DNA from: Clostridiales bacterium
GTDB taxonomy: Bacteria > Acidobacteriota > Aminicenantia > Aminicenantales > UBA8522
Assembly (NCBI GenBank): GCA_029907205.1
Contig: JARYMI010000027.1
Location: forward strand, 1-40,464
Reading direction: 5' to 3'
Length of the DNA stretch: 40,464 nt
Shown here: in pieces, positions 1-8,350 of the stretch
Layout of the letters: each line of letters starts with the position of its first letter
How positions within the stretch are numbered: the stretch's first letter is position 1
The notes under the pieces: generated by a model
The model's input: only the letters and a program-made list of their open reading frames with translations
Database searches by the model: none
What the model was told of the DNA's origin: nothing
Translations under genes and position numbers: made by a program

Positions 1-44
1 TTCAATAATATTTTTTATCGGCAAATCAGGGACTGAGCTTTTCC

Positions 45-73
45 TTGAAGTATTTTTTGAAAGGTGATAAAAT
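45..73 (+). promoter_or_regulatory. Predicted sigma70-type promoter of hfq-pdxA
   Basis: TTGAAG at 45-50 and TAAAAT at 68-73 are separated by 17 bases. The -10 matches the consensus at 5 of 6 positions and the -35 at 4 of 6. It lies 46 bases before the Hfq-like start codon. A GAGGTGG ribosome-binding site follows at about 105-111. Confidence 0.5.
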
Positions 74-119
74 AAAATAATTAGAAACCAATAATCAGCC
101 ACAGAGGTGGAGAATTCCG

Positions 120-446
120 ATGAACAGAAGGCTTATCAGACCTAACTTGGCCGAAATCCGGGAGGAAAGAGCCCGCGAGTCAGCCAAAAAGAAAATGCAC
201 CCGCCCTTCGAGACGCACGCGGAGAATTATTACTACCTCAAGCAGATGAATAAAAAAACCCGGATGGCTGTTGTCTTCGCCGATGGCGAGGTCGTTGAAG
301 GCTATGTCGAATGGTATGACCGCAACTGCATCAAGCTGAATCGCGACGGTGCGCCTAACCTGCTGGTTTATAAAAACAACATCAAGTACCTCTATAAAGT
401 GGAAGACGTCAAGAGGGAAGAAGAGCCAAAAAAGAAACCGAAATGA
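120..446 (+). CDS. hfq: Hfq-like Sm-fold RNA-binding protein
   Basis: This 108-residue protein has an Sm/Hfq-type core at about residues 35-93. Hfq forms a hexameric ring that pairs small RNAs with mRNAs in the cytoplasm. Sm1-like (MAVVFADGEVVEGYVEWYD) and Sm2-like (LVYKNNIKYLYK) strands are visible. The usual Hfq YKH signature reads YKN here, so the histidine is missing. Basic, charged extensions flank the core: about 30 residues before it and a Glu/Lys-rich tail after it. The ATG has a GAGGTGG site in front. The gene overlaps pdxA by 4 bases (ATGA), so the two are probably co-translated. Family assignment is good; true Hfq function is inferred. Confidence 0.75.
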   Translation: MNRRLIRPNLAEIREERARESAKKKMHPPFETHAENYYYLKQMNKKTRMAVVFADGEVVEGYVEWYDRNCIKLNRDGAPNLLVYKNNIKYLYKVEDVKREEEPKKKPK

Positions 447-1420
447 CCCTTCCCAAGGTTGGGATCACCCTCGGAGACCCGGGAGGGATCGGGCCTGAAA
501 TCGTCGTCAAAGCCTTTTCCGGCCGTTATCCCCTGCCCCGAGCCCGGTACATCCTTTTCGGCTCCGGCCAGATCATAAAAAGGGAAGAAAAGGCTTTGGG
601 CTTTTCCCTTCCTCTCAGGGCCTGGCGGTCCGGCCTGGAATCAGCGCAAGCGTCTCTTTCTTTGAGGGAAGTGCCCGCTCCCTTCCAGGGCCTCGTCAGG
701 GGAGCTCCGGCTCAAGGCAACGGGAAGGCTTCGTTCCGGTTCTTCGAGGCAGCCATCGCGGAAGCCAGGCGAGGAAACTTGCAGGCGGTGGTCACGGCGC
801 CGATTTCCAAGAAATCCTGGGAACTTGCCGGCATACGGTGGAAGGGGCACACGGATTATCTCAACCACTACTATCCTGATGCCATCATGGCCTTCTGGTC
901 GAGAAAGCTCAAGGTGGCCTTGTTCAGCCACCATCTGTCGCTGAAAGAAGCCCTGAAGAGAGTTCGGCGTCGAAATTTGCTCCGGTTTTTCCTGATCCTT
1001 CACCAGAGTTTAGAAAAAATCCGGCCAGGGGGGTTAGAGTTGGTCGTTTCAGGTCTCAACCCTCATGCTGGAGAGGATGGGCTTCTCGGGCGCGAGGAGC
1101 TTGACGAGATCATTCCGGCCATTAAGGGAGCGCAGAAACTGGGGCTTCAGATCAGCGGGCCTTTCCCGCCTGATGTCGTCTTCAGGAGCACCCTGGGTCA
1201 GGAAGACAAAATCGTTGTTGCTCTTTACCATGACCAGGGGCTTATTCCGTTTAAACTCCAGGCCCTTGGAGTCGGGGTAAACGTCAGCCTCGGCCTTCCC
1301 TTTGTCCGCACCTCTCCGGACCACGGCACGGCCTTTGACATCGCCGGCAAAAAAACCGCTTCGCCCCGGAGCTTCGTCGAGGCCATCAAGCTGGCCGTGG
1401 CCCTCACGGCAACTTCTTAA
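443..1420 (+). CDS. pdxA: 4-hydroxythreonine-4-phosphate dehydrogenase PdxA
   Basis: PdxA oxidises 4-phosphohydroxy-L-threonine with NAD in the DXP-dependent route to pyridoxal phosphate. The 325-residue length is normal. The N-terminal GITLGDPGGIGPEI motif, the metal-binding histidine stretches WKGHTDYLN and GLNPHAGEDGLLG, and the C-terminal YHDQGLIPFK are all present. The ATGA overlap with the Hfq-like gene suggests one transcript. No other B6 gene (pdxJ) is in the window. A PdxA2-type enzyme acting on another phosphorylated hydroxy acid cannot be excluded from sequence alone. Confidence 0.93.
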   Translation: MTLPKVGITLGDPGGIGPEIVVKAFSGRYPLPRARYILFGSGQIIKREEKALGFSLPLRAWRSGLESAQASLSLREVPAPFQGLVRGAPAQGNGKASFRFFEAAIAEARRGNLQAVVTAPISKKSWELAGIRWKGHTDYLNHYYPDAIMAFWSRKLKVALFSHHLSLKEALKRVRRRNLLRFFLILHQSLEKIRPGGLELVVSGLNPHAGEDGLLGREELDEIIPAIKGAQKLGLQISGPFPPDVVFRSTLGQEDKIVVALYHDQGLIPFKLQALGVGVNVSLGLPFVRTSPDHGTAFDIAGKKTASPRSFVEAIKLAVALTATS

Positions 1421-1444
1421 CTCAATCAGCGAAAGGAGACTTAT

Positions 1445-2968
1445 ATGAAATCTAAATTCTATCTTGTCGAGGACATCCCTCGACGCAAGTTTCTTGAATT
1501 GAGCCTCAAGGGAGGCTTGGCGCTGGCTTCGACACCGGCTCTGCTGCGCGGCCTTTGGTCTGAGGAGGCACCGGCCAAGCCAGCGCTTGCATTCGAGGAC
1601 CTGAACAAAGTCATTCGCTACGCCCTGGGCAAAGGCGGCGAATTCGGCGAAGTCTACGTCGAGCACAGAGTCTCCAGGAGCCTCCTGCTTGAGGAAGGGA
1701 AATATAAGAGCGCTGTCTTCGGCATCAGCCAGGGTGCCGGCGTGAGGGTCATCTTGGGTGACAAAACTGGCTATGCGTACACAGACGAGGTCGGACAGGA
1801 CAAGCTGCTTCGGGCTGCTGATGTCGCGTCCTATGTCGCCCGCGGAGGAAAGACTGTAAAACCTGTGGACGTAAAGGAAGAGAAGAGGCCTTCCTACATC
1901 ACCGTCAAAATCCCGCTCCAGAGGGTGGCGGACGAAAAACGCCTCGAGATCATGAAACGAGCCCACGACGCCGCCCTTGCTTATGACGCAAGGATCAAGA
2001 TGGCTTCGGTCGATTACTATGACGAAGTCCGGAGCCGCGTCATCGCCAACAGCGAAGGGCTTTACGTAAGCGATGAGCTACCGCTTATCTTTTTTGTCAT
2101 CCAGACGCTCGGCGTCGGCAACAACACGTCCCACATGGGAAGGGAGCGGGTGAGCCGGCGCTCGGGTATCGAGCTCTTCGATGAGGTAAAGCCCGAGGAT
2201 GTGGCCAGGGCCTGCGCCAGGGAGTCCATTGCCATGCTCGAGGCCAAGGAGGCGCCTGCCGGGAAGATGGATGTCGTCATGCAAAACGGCTGGGGCGGGG
2301 TGCTCGTCCATGAAGCGGTTGGCCATCCGCTCGAGGCCGACAACATCGCCAAGGAGATCGGCGTTTTCGTCGGCAAGTTAGGGAAAAAGGTGGCCAGCGA
2401 CGTGTTCACGATGGTGGACGACGGCACTCTCCCCAACTTCCGCGGAACGACGAATTTCGATGACGAAGGAACCGAAATGAAGCGAAACGTCTTGATTAAA
2501 GACGGCGTGCTCCTCAAGTTCATAACGGACATCCTCTCGGCCAAGAAGCTCAACGCGGAGCGCACAGGAAACGGCCGTCGCGAGAGCTTCCGGTACATCC
2601 CCATCCCGCGGATGACGAACACGTTCATCGACAAGGGCAAAGACAAACCGGCCGATATTCTCGCTTCGACAAAGAGCGGCCTCTACGTCCAGAGTTTGAG
2701 CGGCGGCAGCGTTAACCCAACGACCGGCGTTTTCAACTTCACCTGCCGGGAAGCCTACCTCATAGAGGACGGGAAGAAAATGACGCCGGTCAAGGGCGCG
2801 ACCCTGGTCGGCAACTGTCTCGATATCATCCAGGGAATCGATGGCGTCGGCGATGACCTTGATTTCGGCCCAGGCATCTGCGGCAAAGGCCAGGCTGCCG
2901 AAGTTACAGCCGGCCAGCCCACAGTCCGGATCCGCGGCATAAACGTCGGCGGGACAAGAGCGCGGTAA
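1445..2968 (+). CDS. tldD: TldD family metalloprotease with Tat-like signal (copy 1)
   Basis: TldD is the zinc-protease half of the TldD/TldE heterodimer, which degrades unfolded or leader peptides (for example in microcin B17 maturation). This 507-residue protein carries the HExxxH zinc motif at residues 289-294 (HEAVGH) and the conserved third-ligand cysteine at C479 (GICGKGQ). It ends in the family's GGT strand. Unlike cytosolic E. coli TldD it starts with a twin-arginine segment (PRRKFLELS, residues 12-20) followed by a hydrophobic stretch, which suggests Tat export. The start has a GGAG site (GAAAGGAGAC). It is followed 29 bases later by a tldE-like partner. Family certain; export inferred. 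Confidence 0.92.
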   Translation: MKSKFYLVEDIPRRKFLELSLKGGLALASTPALLRGLWSEEAPAKPALAFEDLNKVIRYALGKGGEFGEVYVEHRVSRSLLLEEGKYKSAVFGISQGAGVRVILGDKTGYAYTDEVGQDKLLRAADVASYVARGGKTVKPVDVKEEKRPSYITVKIPLQRVADEKRLEIMKRAHDAALAYDARIKMASVDYYDEVRSRVIANSEGLYVSDELPLIFFVIQTLGVGNNTSHMGRERVSRRSGIELFDEVKPEDVARACARESIAMLEAKEAPAGKMDVVMQNGWGGVLVHEAVGHPLEADNIAKEIGVFVGKLGKKVASDVFTMVDDGTLPNFRGTTNFDDEGTEMKRNVLIKDGVLLKFITDILSAKKLNAERTGNGRRESFRYIPIPRMTNTFIDKGKDKPADILASTKSGLYVQSLSGGSVNPTTGVFNFTCREAYLIEDGKKMTPVKGATLVGNCLDIIQGIDGVGDDLDFGPGICGKGQAAEVTAGQPTVRIRGINVGGTRAR

Positions 2969-2997
2969 ACCGTGAACACTGAAAATTGGAGAGAACC

Positions 2998-4332
2998 ATG
3001 GATTATAAAGCATTAGCTGAACAATTGGTGAAAAAATGCCTCAAAAAGGGAGGTGATGCGGCCGAAGTGTATATAGAGAACGGCCGGAATCTAAGAATTG
3101 GTGTGCGAAACAGCGAGGTAGAAACCGTCCAGGAAGCAGCCAGCTACGGCGCCGGGATTAGAGTATTCATCAAAGGCAGGATGGCTTTTACGAGCTCGAA
3201 TGACCTTAGCGAGAAAGCCCTGGATGATGCGTTGAGCCGCGCTGTTGAATTCGCCGGGACGACGACGCCCGACCCGGCTAATATCCTCCCTGATGAAAGG
3301 GGAATGACTAAAGTGGAGGGTCTTTATGATCCTCAGATCAGCCAGGTCCCGATGGAGGAGAAAATCGAGCTGGCTAAGAGAGTGGAGAGCTTGGCCATGA
3401 AGGATCCGAGGATAACGAAAAGCGCCGGGGCGAGTTACAATGAGGGAGAAGGGGAAATTTTCATAGCCAACTCGAACGGCTTGGTCAAAAGCTGCAAAGC
3501 ATCGGGGTGCGGATACGGCGTTTATGTTGTGGCAGAGAAGGGAGACCAGAAATCCTCGGGCGGAGAGTCCTGTCAGCGGCGTTATTACAGGGATCTCAAG
3601 CCAGCCGAAGAAATTGCTGCCAAGGCGGCCCTGGACGCCTATTCGATGTTAGACCCTCGGCCGGTCAAAACGCAAAAAGCAGCCGTTATCTTTGACCGCG
3701 ATGTCGCCTATGCTCTGTTGGGAGGAATTTTGGCCGCCGTCAACGGAGAGCGGGTCTTGCAAGGCGCGAGTTTCCTCGGGAAAAGGATGGACCAGAGAAT
3801 TGCGTCGGAGCTCGTTACGTTCGTCGACGACGGGACCCGAGAGAAAGGGCTCGGCAGCAAGCCGTTCGACGGCGAAGGCGTGCCGACGCTGAAAAGGGTC
3901 ATCGTGGACAAGGGCGTTCTCAAAGGGTTCATGTACAACACGATCGTAGCCAAAAGGGCAGGAGTCCAGAGCACGGGCAATGCATCACGAGGCGGGTTCT
4001 CCAGCCTGCCGGGCATCGGCCCGCATAATTTTTATATGGTAGCAGGAGAAGCATCCCCAGAGGATATCGTCAAGGCGACCAAAGTCGGGTTCCTCGTGAA
4101 GGAGGTGACCGGTTACGGGATCAACCCGGTCAACGGCAACTTTAGCGGCGGGGCAGCCGGGTTCTGGGTCGAGGACGGCGCGGTCGCCTTCCCCGTTAAA
4201 GGGCTGACCATCGCCGGCACGGCAGACGATATGCTCAACGGAATCGATATGGTCGGAAACGACCTCGACCTCAACCGGCCGCTGACAGCTCCGACCTTCA
4301 GGATCAAACTTCTCCAGATCGGCGGAGAGTAG
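2998..4332 (+). CDS. tldE: TldE/PmbA family protein (copy 1)
   Basis: TldE (PmbA) is the partner subunit of TldD and lacks the catalytic HExxxH, as here. The 444-residue length is typical. Family features include FDRDVAYALLGGILAAVNG in the middle, DGEGVPTLKRVIVDKGVL and the C-terminal GNDLDLNRPL stretch. I placed the start at the ATG at 2998, preceded by TTGGAGAG. An in-frame TTG at 2986 would overlap that ribosome-binding site and is less likely. There is no signal peptide, although the adjacent TldD has a Tat-like one, so how the pair meets is unclear. The gene runs convergently into the small ORF at 4355. Confidence 0.9.
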   Translation: MDYKALAEQLVKKCLKKGGDAAEVYIENGRNLRIGVRNSEVETVQEAASYGAGIRVFIKGRMAFTSSNDLSEKALDDALSRAVEFAGTTTPDPANILPDERGMTKVEGLYDPQISQVPMEEKIELAKRVESLAMKDPRITKSAGASYNEGEGEIFIANSNGLVKSCKASGCGYGVYVVAEKGDQKSSGGESCQRRYYRDLKPAEEIAAKAALDAYSMLDPRPVKTQKAAVIFDRDVAYALLGGILAAVNGERVLQGASFLGKRMDQRIASELVTFVDDGTREKGLGSKPFDGEGVPTLKRVIVDKGVLKGFMYNTIVAKRAGVQSTGNASRGGFSSLPGIGPHNFYMVAGEASPEDIVKATKVGFLVKEVTGYGINPVNGNFSGGAAGFWVEDGAVAFPVKGLTIAGTADDMLNGIDMVGNDLDLNRPLTAPTFRIKLLQIGGE

Positions 4333-4354
4333 AGTGAGCAACAAAACGGACGAA

Positions 4355-4558
4355 TCAGTCTGAGTTTTCTTTTGTCGCGAGACCGGCGAGTTTCTCCTGA
4401 ACCCTTCTCAGCTCTTCCCTGGCCTCTTTAAACAATTTGCCTTTAAAGGCCAGGGTGTTCAGCTCCTTGGTTTCGGCCATCGCTTTCCTTAACCGCTCGA
4501 GCCTCTTGAGAAGCTCCGCCTCTTTCCGTCGCAGCTTCAGGATGTCTTCGTTGTTCAT
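4355..4558 (-). CDS. Small charged coiled-coil protein, unknown function
   Basis: A 67-residue protein made almost wholly of charged heptad-like helix (LRRKEAELLKRLERLRKAMA, then KEAREELRRVQEKLAG), predicting a coiled coil. I do not recognise a family. Its ATG overlaps the stop of the AOR gene by one base (TGATG), so it is probably translated by coupling with that enzyme and could be a small partner or assembly factor. That role is inferred from position only. Confidence 0.55.
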   Translation of the reverse strand: MNNEDILKLRRKEAELLKRLERLRKAMAETKELNTLAFKGKLFKEAREELRRVQEKLAGLATKENSD

Positions 4559-6513
4559 CAGCCTGTTTTGCCCTCCGGTAAGGGAGCGACCCCCTGCTTT
4601 GACCAGCCCTGGATCTCGTAGTAGGCGTCGAGGATGGAGTTGTAGAAATCGAGGTGGACGGCCTTTCCCTTGTGGGCGCCTCTCGTCAAGGGGAGGCGCA
4701 GCTTCGGCGGGACAAAAGCGTCGTACGTCCGGTCACGGCCCTGGAGGTTGTTGAGGTGACGTTCTAAGGTGTATATCCTTCTTCCGCACTCCTTGAGGGT
4801 CTCTGGAGTATATTCGATGCCGGTCAGGGCATGATAGAGCGAAAGAAAAGGCTCGGCGGCAACATCGGCCGTAAAAAAGTCGCACAGGCCGAGGGAATCG
4901 ACGAGGGCTTTTCCGGCCTGCCCTTCGGCCACGTAGGCGGCGAGTTCCCGCGCTCCCGTAAGTCCGCCTTCTTCAGCCTGGATGGTCCAGGCATAGGTGT
5001 GGTCGCCGCGGCCGCGGTTTGAGGTCCCGTAGGCGGTGAACATGCCGGGAAAGACTTTGGGGCTGATACCGGCATAGCCGAGCCCGGCGTAGGCTGTCGT
5101 GCAACAATAAAGAATGTCATCTAAATCGGCGGCGCCGCCGTTGGCAGCCACCTCGGCGATCATGCGGTCTGTGTACTTTCCCAAGAGCCTTCCCAGGTCG
5201 TCCGCCTGATAGGCGATGGACTTCAAGGCTTTGATCATTTCGGCCGCATCCCCAAACTTCAAGGCGCTTCCGTATTTTCTCAGGAATCCTTTCTCGGAAA
5301 GCTCCATGGCCGCGGCCATAACGCTACCAAAGGTCATCGTGTCGATGCCCAGGTCGTTGCATAGGGAATTCAGATGGAAAATCGCGTCCCGGTCGAGGAG
5401 GCAGCAGTTGATCCAGAGGGCAATCGTCTCGAATTCGGGCCTGACTCCTTGGCCGGCGTACGGCCCAGAATCAACCTTGGCCGTGCGCGTGCAAAATATA
5501 TGCCGGCATTTATTGCAGACATTGTGTTTTCCCGCGATCTCGAGAAAGGCGTCCGTTGAGACCCGGCGGTAGTCATCCGGGTCGAAATATCCCTCGTCGA
5601 AGTTGTGCCAGGGAAGATATCCGCCTCCCACGCCCAAGTATTTCCCGTTGAAGGCGCGGTCGAGCCACCAAGTTGTGCCGGTCTTGGGCCGGAATGAGAC
5701 GGTCCGGTTAGGGTCTTCCACACTTTCTTTGATCATGCGGTCGAGCTCCTGGCCGAGCGTCTTGAATTTTTCGGCATCATAAGGAGACACACCTTCTTTT
5801 CCATAAGCGGTGATGGCGACGAGGTTTTTCGACCCGAAAACGGCTCCGGCTCCGCCCCTGCCGAAATTGCGGTGATGGTCAGCTGTCAGGCAACCGAAGT
5901 CGACCAGGTTCCATCCTGCCGGCCCCGCGCACACCGTGGACGAGCTTTTGATTTTTCCCGAAAGATAATCCGTGACTGCAGAAGCTGGACGAAGGACCTT
6001 TTTCCCGTCGACAACCTGGAATAAATCTTCTTCCGCATCGACGACCCGGATATCGCCTTCGACTGCCTGGATGCGGACCGGCCTGTCTGCCTTCCCGTCA
6101 ATGATGAGGTGGTCAACGCCGGCTCTCTTGAGCATGTTGTGAAAGAGCCCGCCGCAGCTCGAATGCGTGATCATCCCGTAGACCGGCTTATGGCCCGGCA
6201 CCCAGGAGACGGGTTGAGGAGACCTGGTCATCGTCCCGATAAAAGAGCAGGACCCTCGGCCAGCCGTGGGAATGGGCGTGTCGTTGGCCGCTGCGTTTCC
6301 GACGATGATTCGATTCTCGGGGCTGAGAGGATCCTTGAGGGGGCCGGTTTTTTTCAGATGCTCGGCAAGAAGTTTCGCCTGGAGGCCCCGTCCGCCGACA
6401 TAATCGCGACAGAGGTCATGGTCAGCAGGCTCTATACGGACACTCCTCCGGGAAAGGTCGATCCAGACCCATTTTCCTCTGTAGCCAAAATTCATTTTCC
6501 TTGCATTATTCAT
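4558..6513 (-). CDS. Aldehyde:ferredoxin oxidoreductase (AOR) family tungstoenzyme
   Basis: AOR-family enzymes hold a tungsten- or molybdenum-bis-pterin and one [4Fe-4S] cluster and pass electrons between a substrate (often an aldehyde) and ferredoxin. N-terminal AOR landmarks are YVGGRGLQAKLL and PTAGRGSCSFIGTMTRSP. Cluster-ligand candidates are Cys-Asn-Lys-Cys-Arg-His-Ile-Phe-Cys about two fifths of the way in, plus the distal cysteine in DSLGLCDFF. The proximal spacing is CX2CX4C instead of the usual CX2CX3C. About 651 residues from ATG 6513. A GTG at 6519 and an ATG at 6495 (after AAGGAA, and closest to the family's usual N-terminus) are alternative starts. The substrate cannot be told. 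No pterin-synthesis genes are nearby. Confidence 0.85.
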   Translation of the reverse strand: MNNARKMNFGYRGKWVWIDLSRRSVRIEPADHDLCRDYVGGRGLQAKLLAEHLKKTGPLKDPLSPENRIIVGNAAANDTPIPTAGRGSCSFIGTMTRSPQPVSWVPGHKPVYGMITHSSCGGLFHNMLKRAGVDHLIIDGKADRPVRIQAVEGDIRVVDAEEDLFQVVDGKKVLRPASAVTDYLSGKIKSSSTVCAGPAGWNLVDFGCLTADHHRNFGRGGAGAVFGSKNLVAITAYGKEGVSPYDAEKFKTLGQELDRMIKESVEDPNRTVSFRPKTGTTWWLDRAFNGKYLGVGGGYLPWHNFDEGYFDPDDYRRVSTDAFLEIAGKHNVCNKCRHIFCTRTAKVDSGPYAGQGVRPEFETIALWINCCLLDRDAIFHLNSLCNDLGIDTMTFGSVMAAAMELSEKGFLRKYGSALKFGDAAEMIKALKSIAYQADDLGRLLGKYTDRMIAEVAANGGAADLDDILYCCTTAYAGLGYAGISPKVFPGMFTAYGTSNRGRGDHTYAWTIQAEEGGLTGARELAAYVAEGQAGKALVDSLGLCDFFTADVAAEPFLSLYHALTGIEYTPETLKECGRRIYTLERHLNNLQGRDRTYDAFVPPKLRLPLTRGAHKGKAVHLDFYNSILDAYYEIQGWSKQGVAPLPEGKTG

Positions 6514-6547
6514 GATCACACGTAATCCGAGCGAGAAAAGAAACTCA

Positions 6548-6577
6548 AATATATGATGTGGCCCGACGGCTTGTCAA
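6548..6577 (-). promoter_or_regulatory. Predicted promoter of the AOR-family gene
   Basis: On the minus strand TTGACA (6572-6577) and TATATT (6548-6553) are 18 bases apart. The -35 is perfect and the -10 matches 5 of 6. Transcription would begin near 6541, giving a leader of roughly 25-30 bases. The enzyme can therefore be expressed independently of smpB upstream. Confidence 0.55.
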
Positions 6578-6600
6578 TCAGCGAAAAAAAATAAAATAGT

Positions 6601-6622
6601 GAAACGGGTACGCTGTCCCCAA
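6601..6622. repeat. Short repeat-like scrap (GGGGACAGCGTACCC type)
   Basis: The spacer between smpB and the AOR gene contains, on the minus strand, TTGGGGACAGCGTACCCG. Similar GGGGACAG-type strings recur beside REP-associated (Y1) transposases in many bacteria, as I remember them. No second copy or transposase is present here, so this is only a possible relic. Confidence 0.2.
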
Positions 6623-6627
6623 TTTTT

Positions 6628-7080
6628 TTAGCGGAGGCGACGTTTGAGTTCGGCCCTCATCTCTCGGTCGAGGTCCCTCTCCTTGATGGCCTGCTTCTTC
6701 TGGTAAGCCCTCTTCCCTTTGGCGAGGGAAATTTCCACTTTGACCTTGCCTTTGTCGTTGAGCATCACCTTGGTCGGGATGAGCGTGTAGCCTTTTTCCC
6801 TGATTTTTCCGATGAGACGCTTGATCTCCTGGCGATGAAGGAGGAGTTTCCTTTCTCGGAGCGGTTCGTGGTTGAACCGGTTGGCCGGCTCATAGGGGCT
6901 GATATGAGCTTGGAGGAGGAAAACTTCGCCGTTCCGTGTCTCCGCGTAGCTATCTTTCAGGCTGATCCTTCCTTCCCGGACCGATTTGACTTCGCTTCCC
7001 AAGAGGACGATTCCGGCCTCGAAACTTTCGACGATTTCATAATTATGGTAGGCCTTCTTATTCGTGGCGACGATCTTCAT
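6628..7080 (-). CDS. smpB: SsrA-binding protein SmpB
   Basis: SmpB binds tmRNA and delivers it to stalled ribosomes for trans-translation. The 150-residue protein is full length, with the N-terminal KAYHNYEIVESFEAGIVLLG, then SEVKSVREGRISLKDSYA, the central PYEPANRFNHEP-like stretch and a basic, disordered tail ending KRRLR. The ATG at 7080 overlaps the end of the upstream CorC gene by 23 bases, so it is coupled to carD-corC. I found no tmRNA gene (ssrA) in the window. Confidence 0.96.
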   Translation of the reverse strand: MKIVATNKKAYHNYEIVESFEAGIVLLGSEVKSVREGRISLKDSYAETRNGEVFLLQAHISPYEPANRFNHEPLRERKLLLHRQEIKRLIGKIREKGYTLIPTKVMLNDKGKVKVEISLAKGKRAYQKKQAIKERDLDREMRAELKRRLR

Positions 7081-8341
7081 GGACTTTCTCTCGGGACCCA
7101 GGGCTGAGGATGATCCGGACCAGGCTGATATGGCGCTTGGTCATCTTTTCGACGATGAATTGATTTCCCCTAAACTCCAGGGCGTCTTTTTCGTGAGGAA
7201 TCCTTCCGAATTGATAGAGGAGAAATCCGGCCAGCGTCGTGAACCCGGCTGTCTGCGGCACACACAGCGGAAGCCTCTGACACAGCTCCTTGATCGATGC
7301 GCTGCCCCTGACGATGTAGATGTTTTTGCCCGCTGCCTGGAACCACTCTTCAACTTTCTCGTCGTATTCGTCCTGGATTTCGCCGACGATCTCTTCGATG
7401 ATGTCCTCGAGCGTGACGATCCCTTCGAGCGTACCGAATTCATCCACCACGAAAGCCAGATGGACAGCGCTCTCCTGCATCTGGATGAGGACTTTTTCGA
7501 TTGAAGCAGACTCGGGGACGAACATCGGCTGACGGAGGATGTTGTTGATGTTAAACTCTTTATTATCAATAATATAGGGAATAATGTCCTTCGTGTGGAT
7601 GAGCCCCTCGATGTTGTCGAGCCTGCCCCTGTAGACGGGGAATCTCGAGAACTCAGTTGATAAAATGACCTCCATGATCTCTCCGAAGGTAGAGCCGATC
7701 TCTATCGCCTTGAGCTCAATTCGAGGGACCATGATTTCTTTGACCGGGCGGGACCCGATGTCAAGCACCCCGCTAATCATCTTCCTGCGCAGGGAAGACA
7801 TCCCCTTAATTCCCTTGGCAAGGAGGAGCTTTGCTTCCTCTTCGTTGAGAGCTCGAGACTTGCCGGTTCCTTCAGCGGGGCGCGGAATGAGAAGACGGGA
7901 AAGGAGCGTAAACGCTTTGACCAAAGGATAAAAAATACCGACAAAGAAACGCAAAGGATGGACAACGAGGAGGGAGACTTTGATGGGATGGTAAGCGGCG
8001 AAGGTTTTGGGGTTGATTTCGCCGAAAACGAGGATGAGCAGAGTGGTGGCCAGTGTTGCCAGAAGCGCCGCTTTCCTCGGGTCTGGGACGAGGGAAAGAA
8101 AAATGAGGGTGGCGACGGATGCGGCCGCGATATTGACCAGGTTATTCCCGATGAGAATGGCCGCCAGGATATAGTCGACTCTGGCCATCATTCGCTTGAT
8201 CAGCCGGGCTCTCCGGGAGCCCTTTTGTTCAAGGAGGTCGAGGGCAAACGGGTTTGAGGCCACAAGGGCCGTCTCGGAAGAGGAAAAGAAGGCGCTCAGG
8301 AACAAAAATAGGATGAAAAGAAGGATAAAGGTTAGGATCAT
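7058..8341 (-). CDS. CNNM/CorC (HlyC/TlyC) family membrane protein
   Basis: This 427-residue protein has the CNNM order. The N-terminal DUF21 membrane domain has about four helices in residues 1-150 (ILTFILLFILFLFLSAFFSS, and later the conserved FGEINPKTFA). A CBS pair follows at about 200-330 (VPRIELKAIE, then FVVDEFGTLEGIVTLEDIIE), then a C-terminal CorC_HlyC domain at about 345-420. Members are linked to Mg2+/Co2+ efflux or transport in the inner membrane. It lies 9 bases after carD and overlaps smpB, so carD-corC-smpB form one operon. Exact transport function is inferred from family only. Confidence 0.9.
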   Translation of the reverse strand: MILTFILLFILFLFLSAFFSSSETALVASNPFALDLLEQKGSRRARLIKRMMARVDYILAAILIGNNLVNIAAASVATLIFLSLVPDPRKAALLATLATTLLILVFGEINPKTFAAYHPIKVSLLVVHPLRFFVGIFYPLVKAFTLLSRLLIPRPAEGTGKSRALNEEEAKLLLAKGIKGMSSLRRKMISGVLDIGSRPVKEIMVPRIELKAIEIGSTFGEIMEVILSTEFSRFPVYRGRLDNIEGLIHTKDIIPYIIDNKEFNINNILRQPMFVPESASIEKVLIQMQESAVHLAFVVDEFGTLEGIVTLEDIIEEIVGEIQDEYDEKVEEWFQAAGKNIYIVRGSASIKELCQRLPLCVPQTAGFTTLAGFLLYQFGRIPHEKDALEFRGNQFIVEKMTKRHISLVRIILSPGSREKVHEDRRHE

Positions 8342-8350
8342 CTGTAGAAG

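Noticed and set aside
1049..1966. Long minus-strand open frame (305 residues) opposite pdxA and tldD
   Set aside because: It is antisense to two clear genes, has no recognisable motif, and arises from codon bias in the plus-strand genes.
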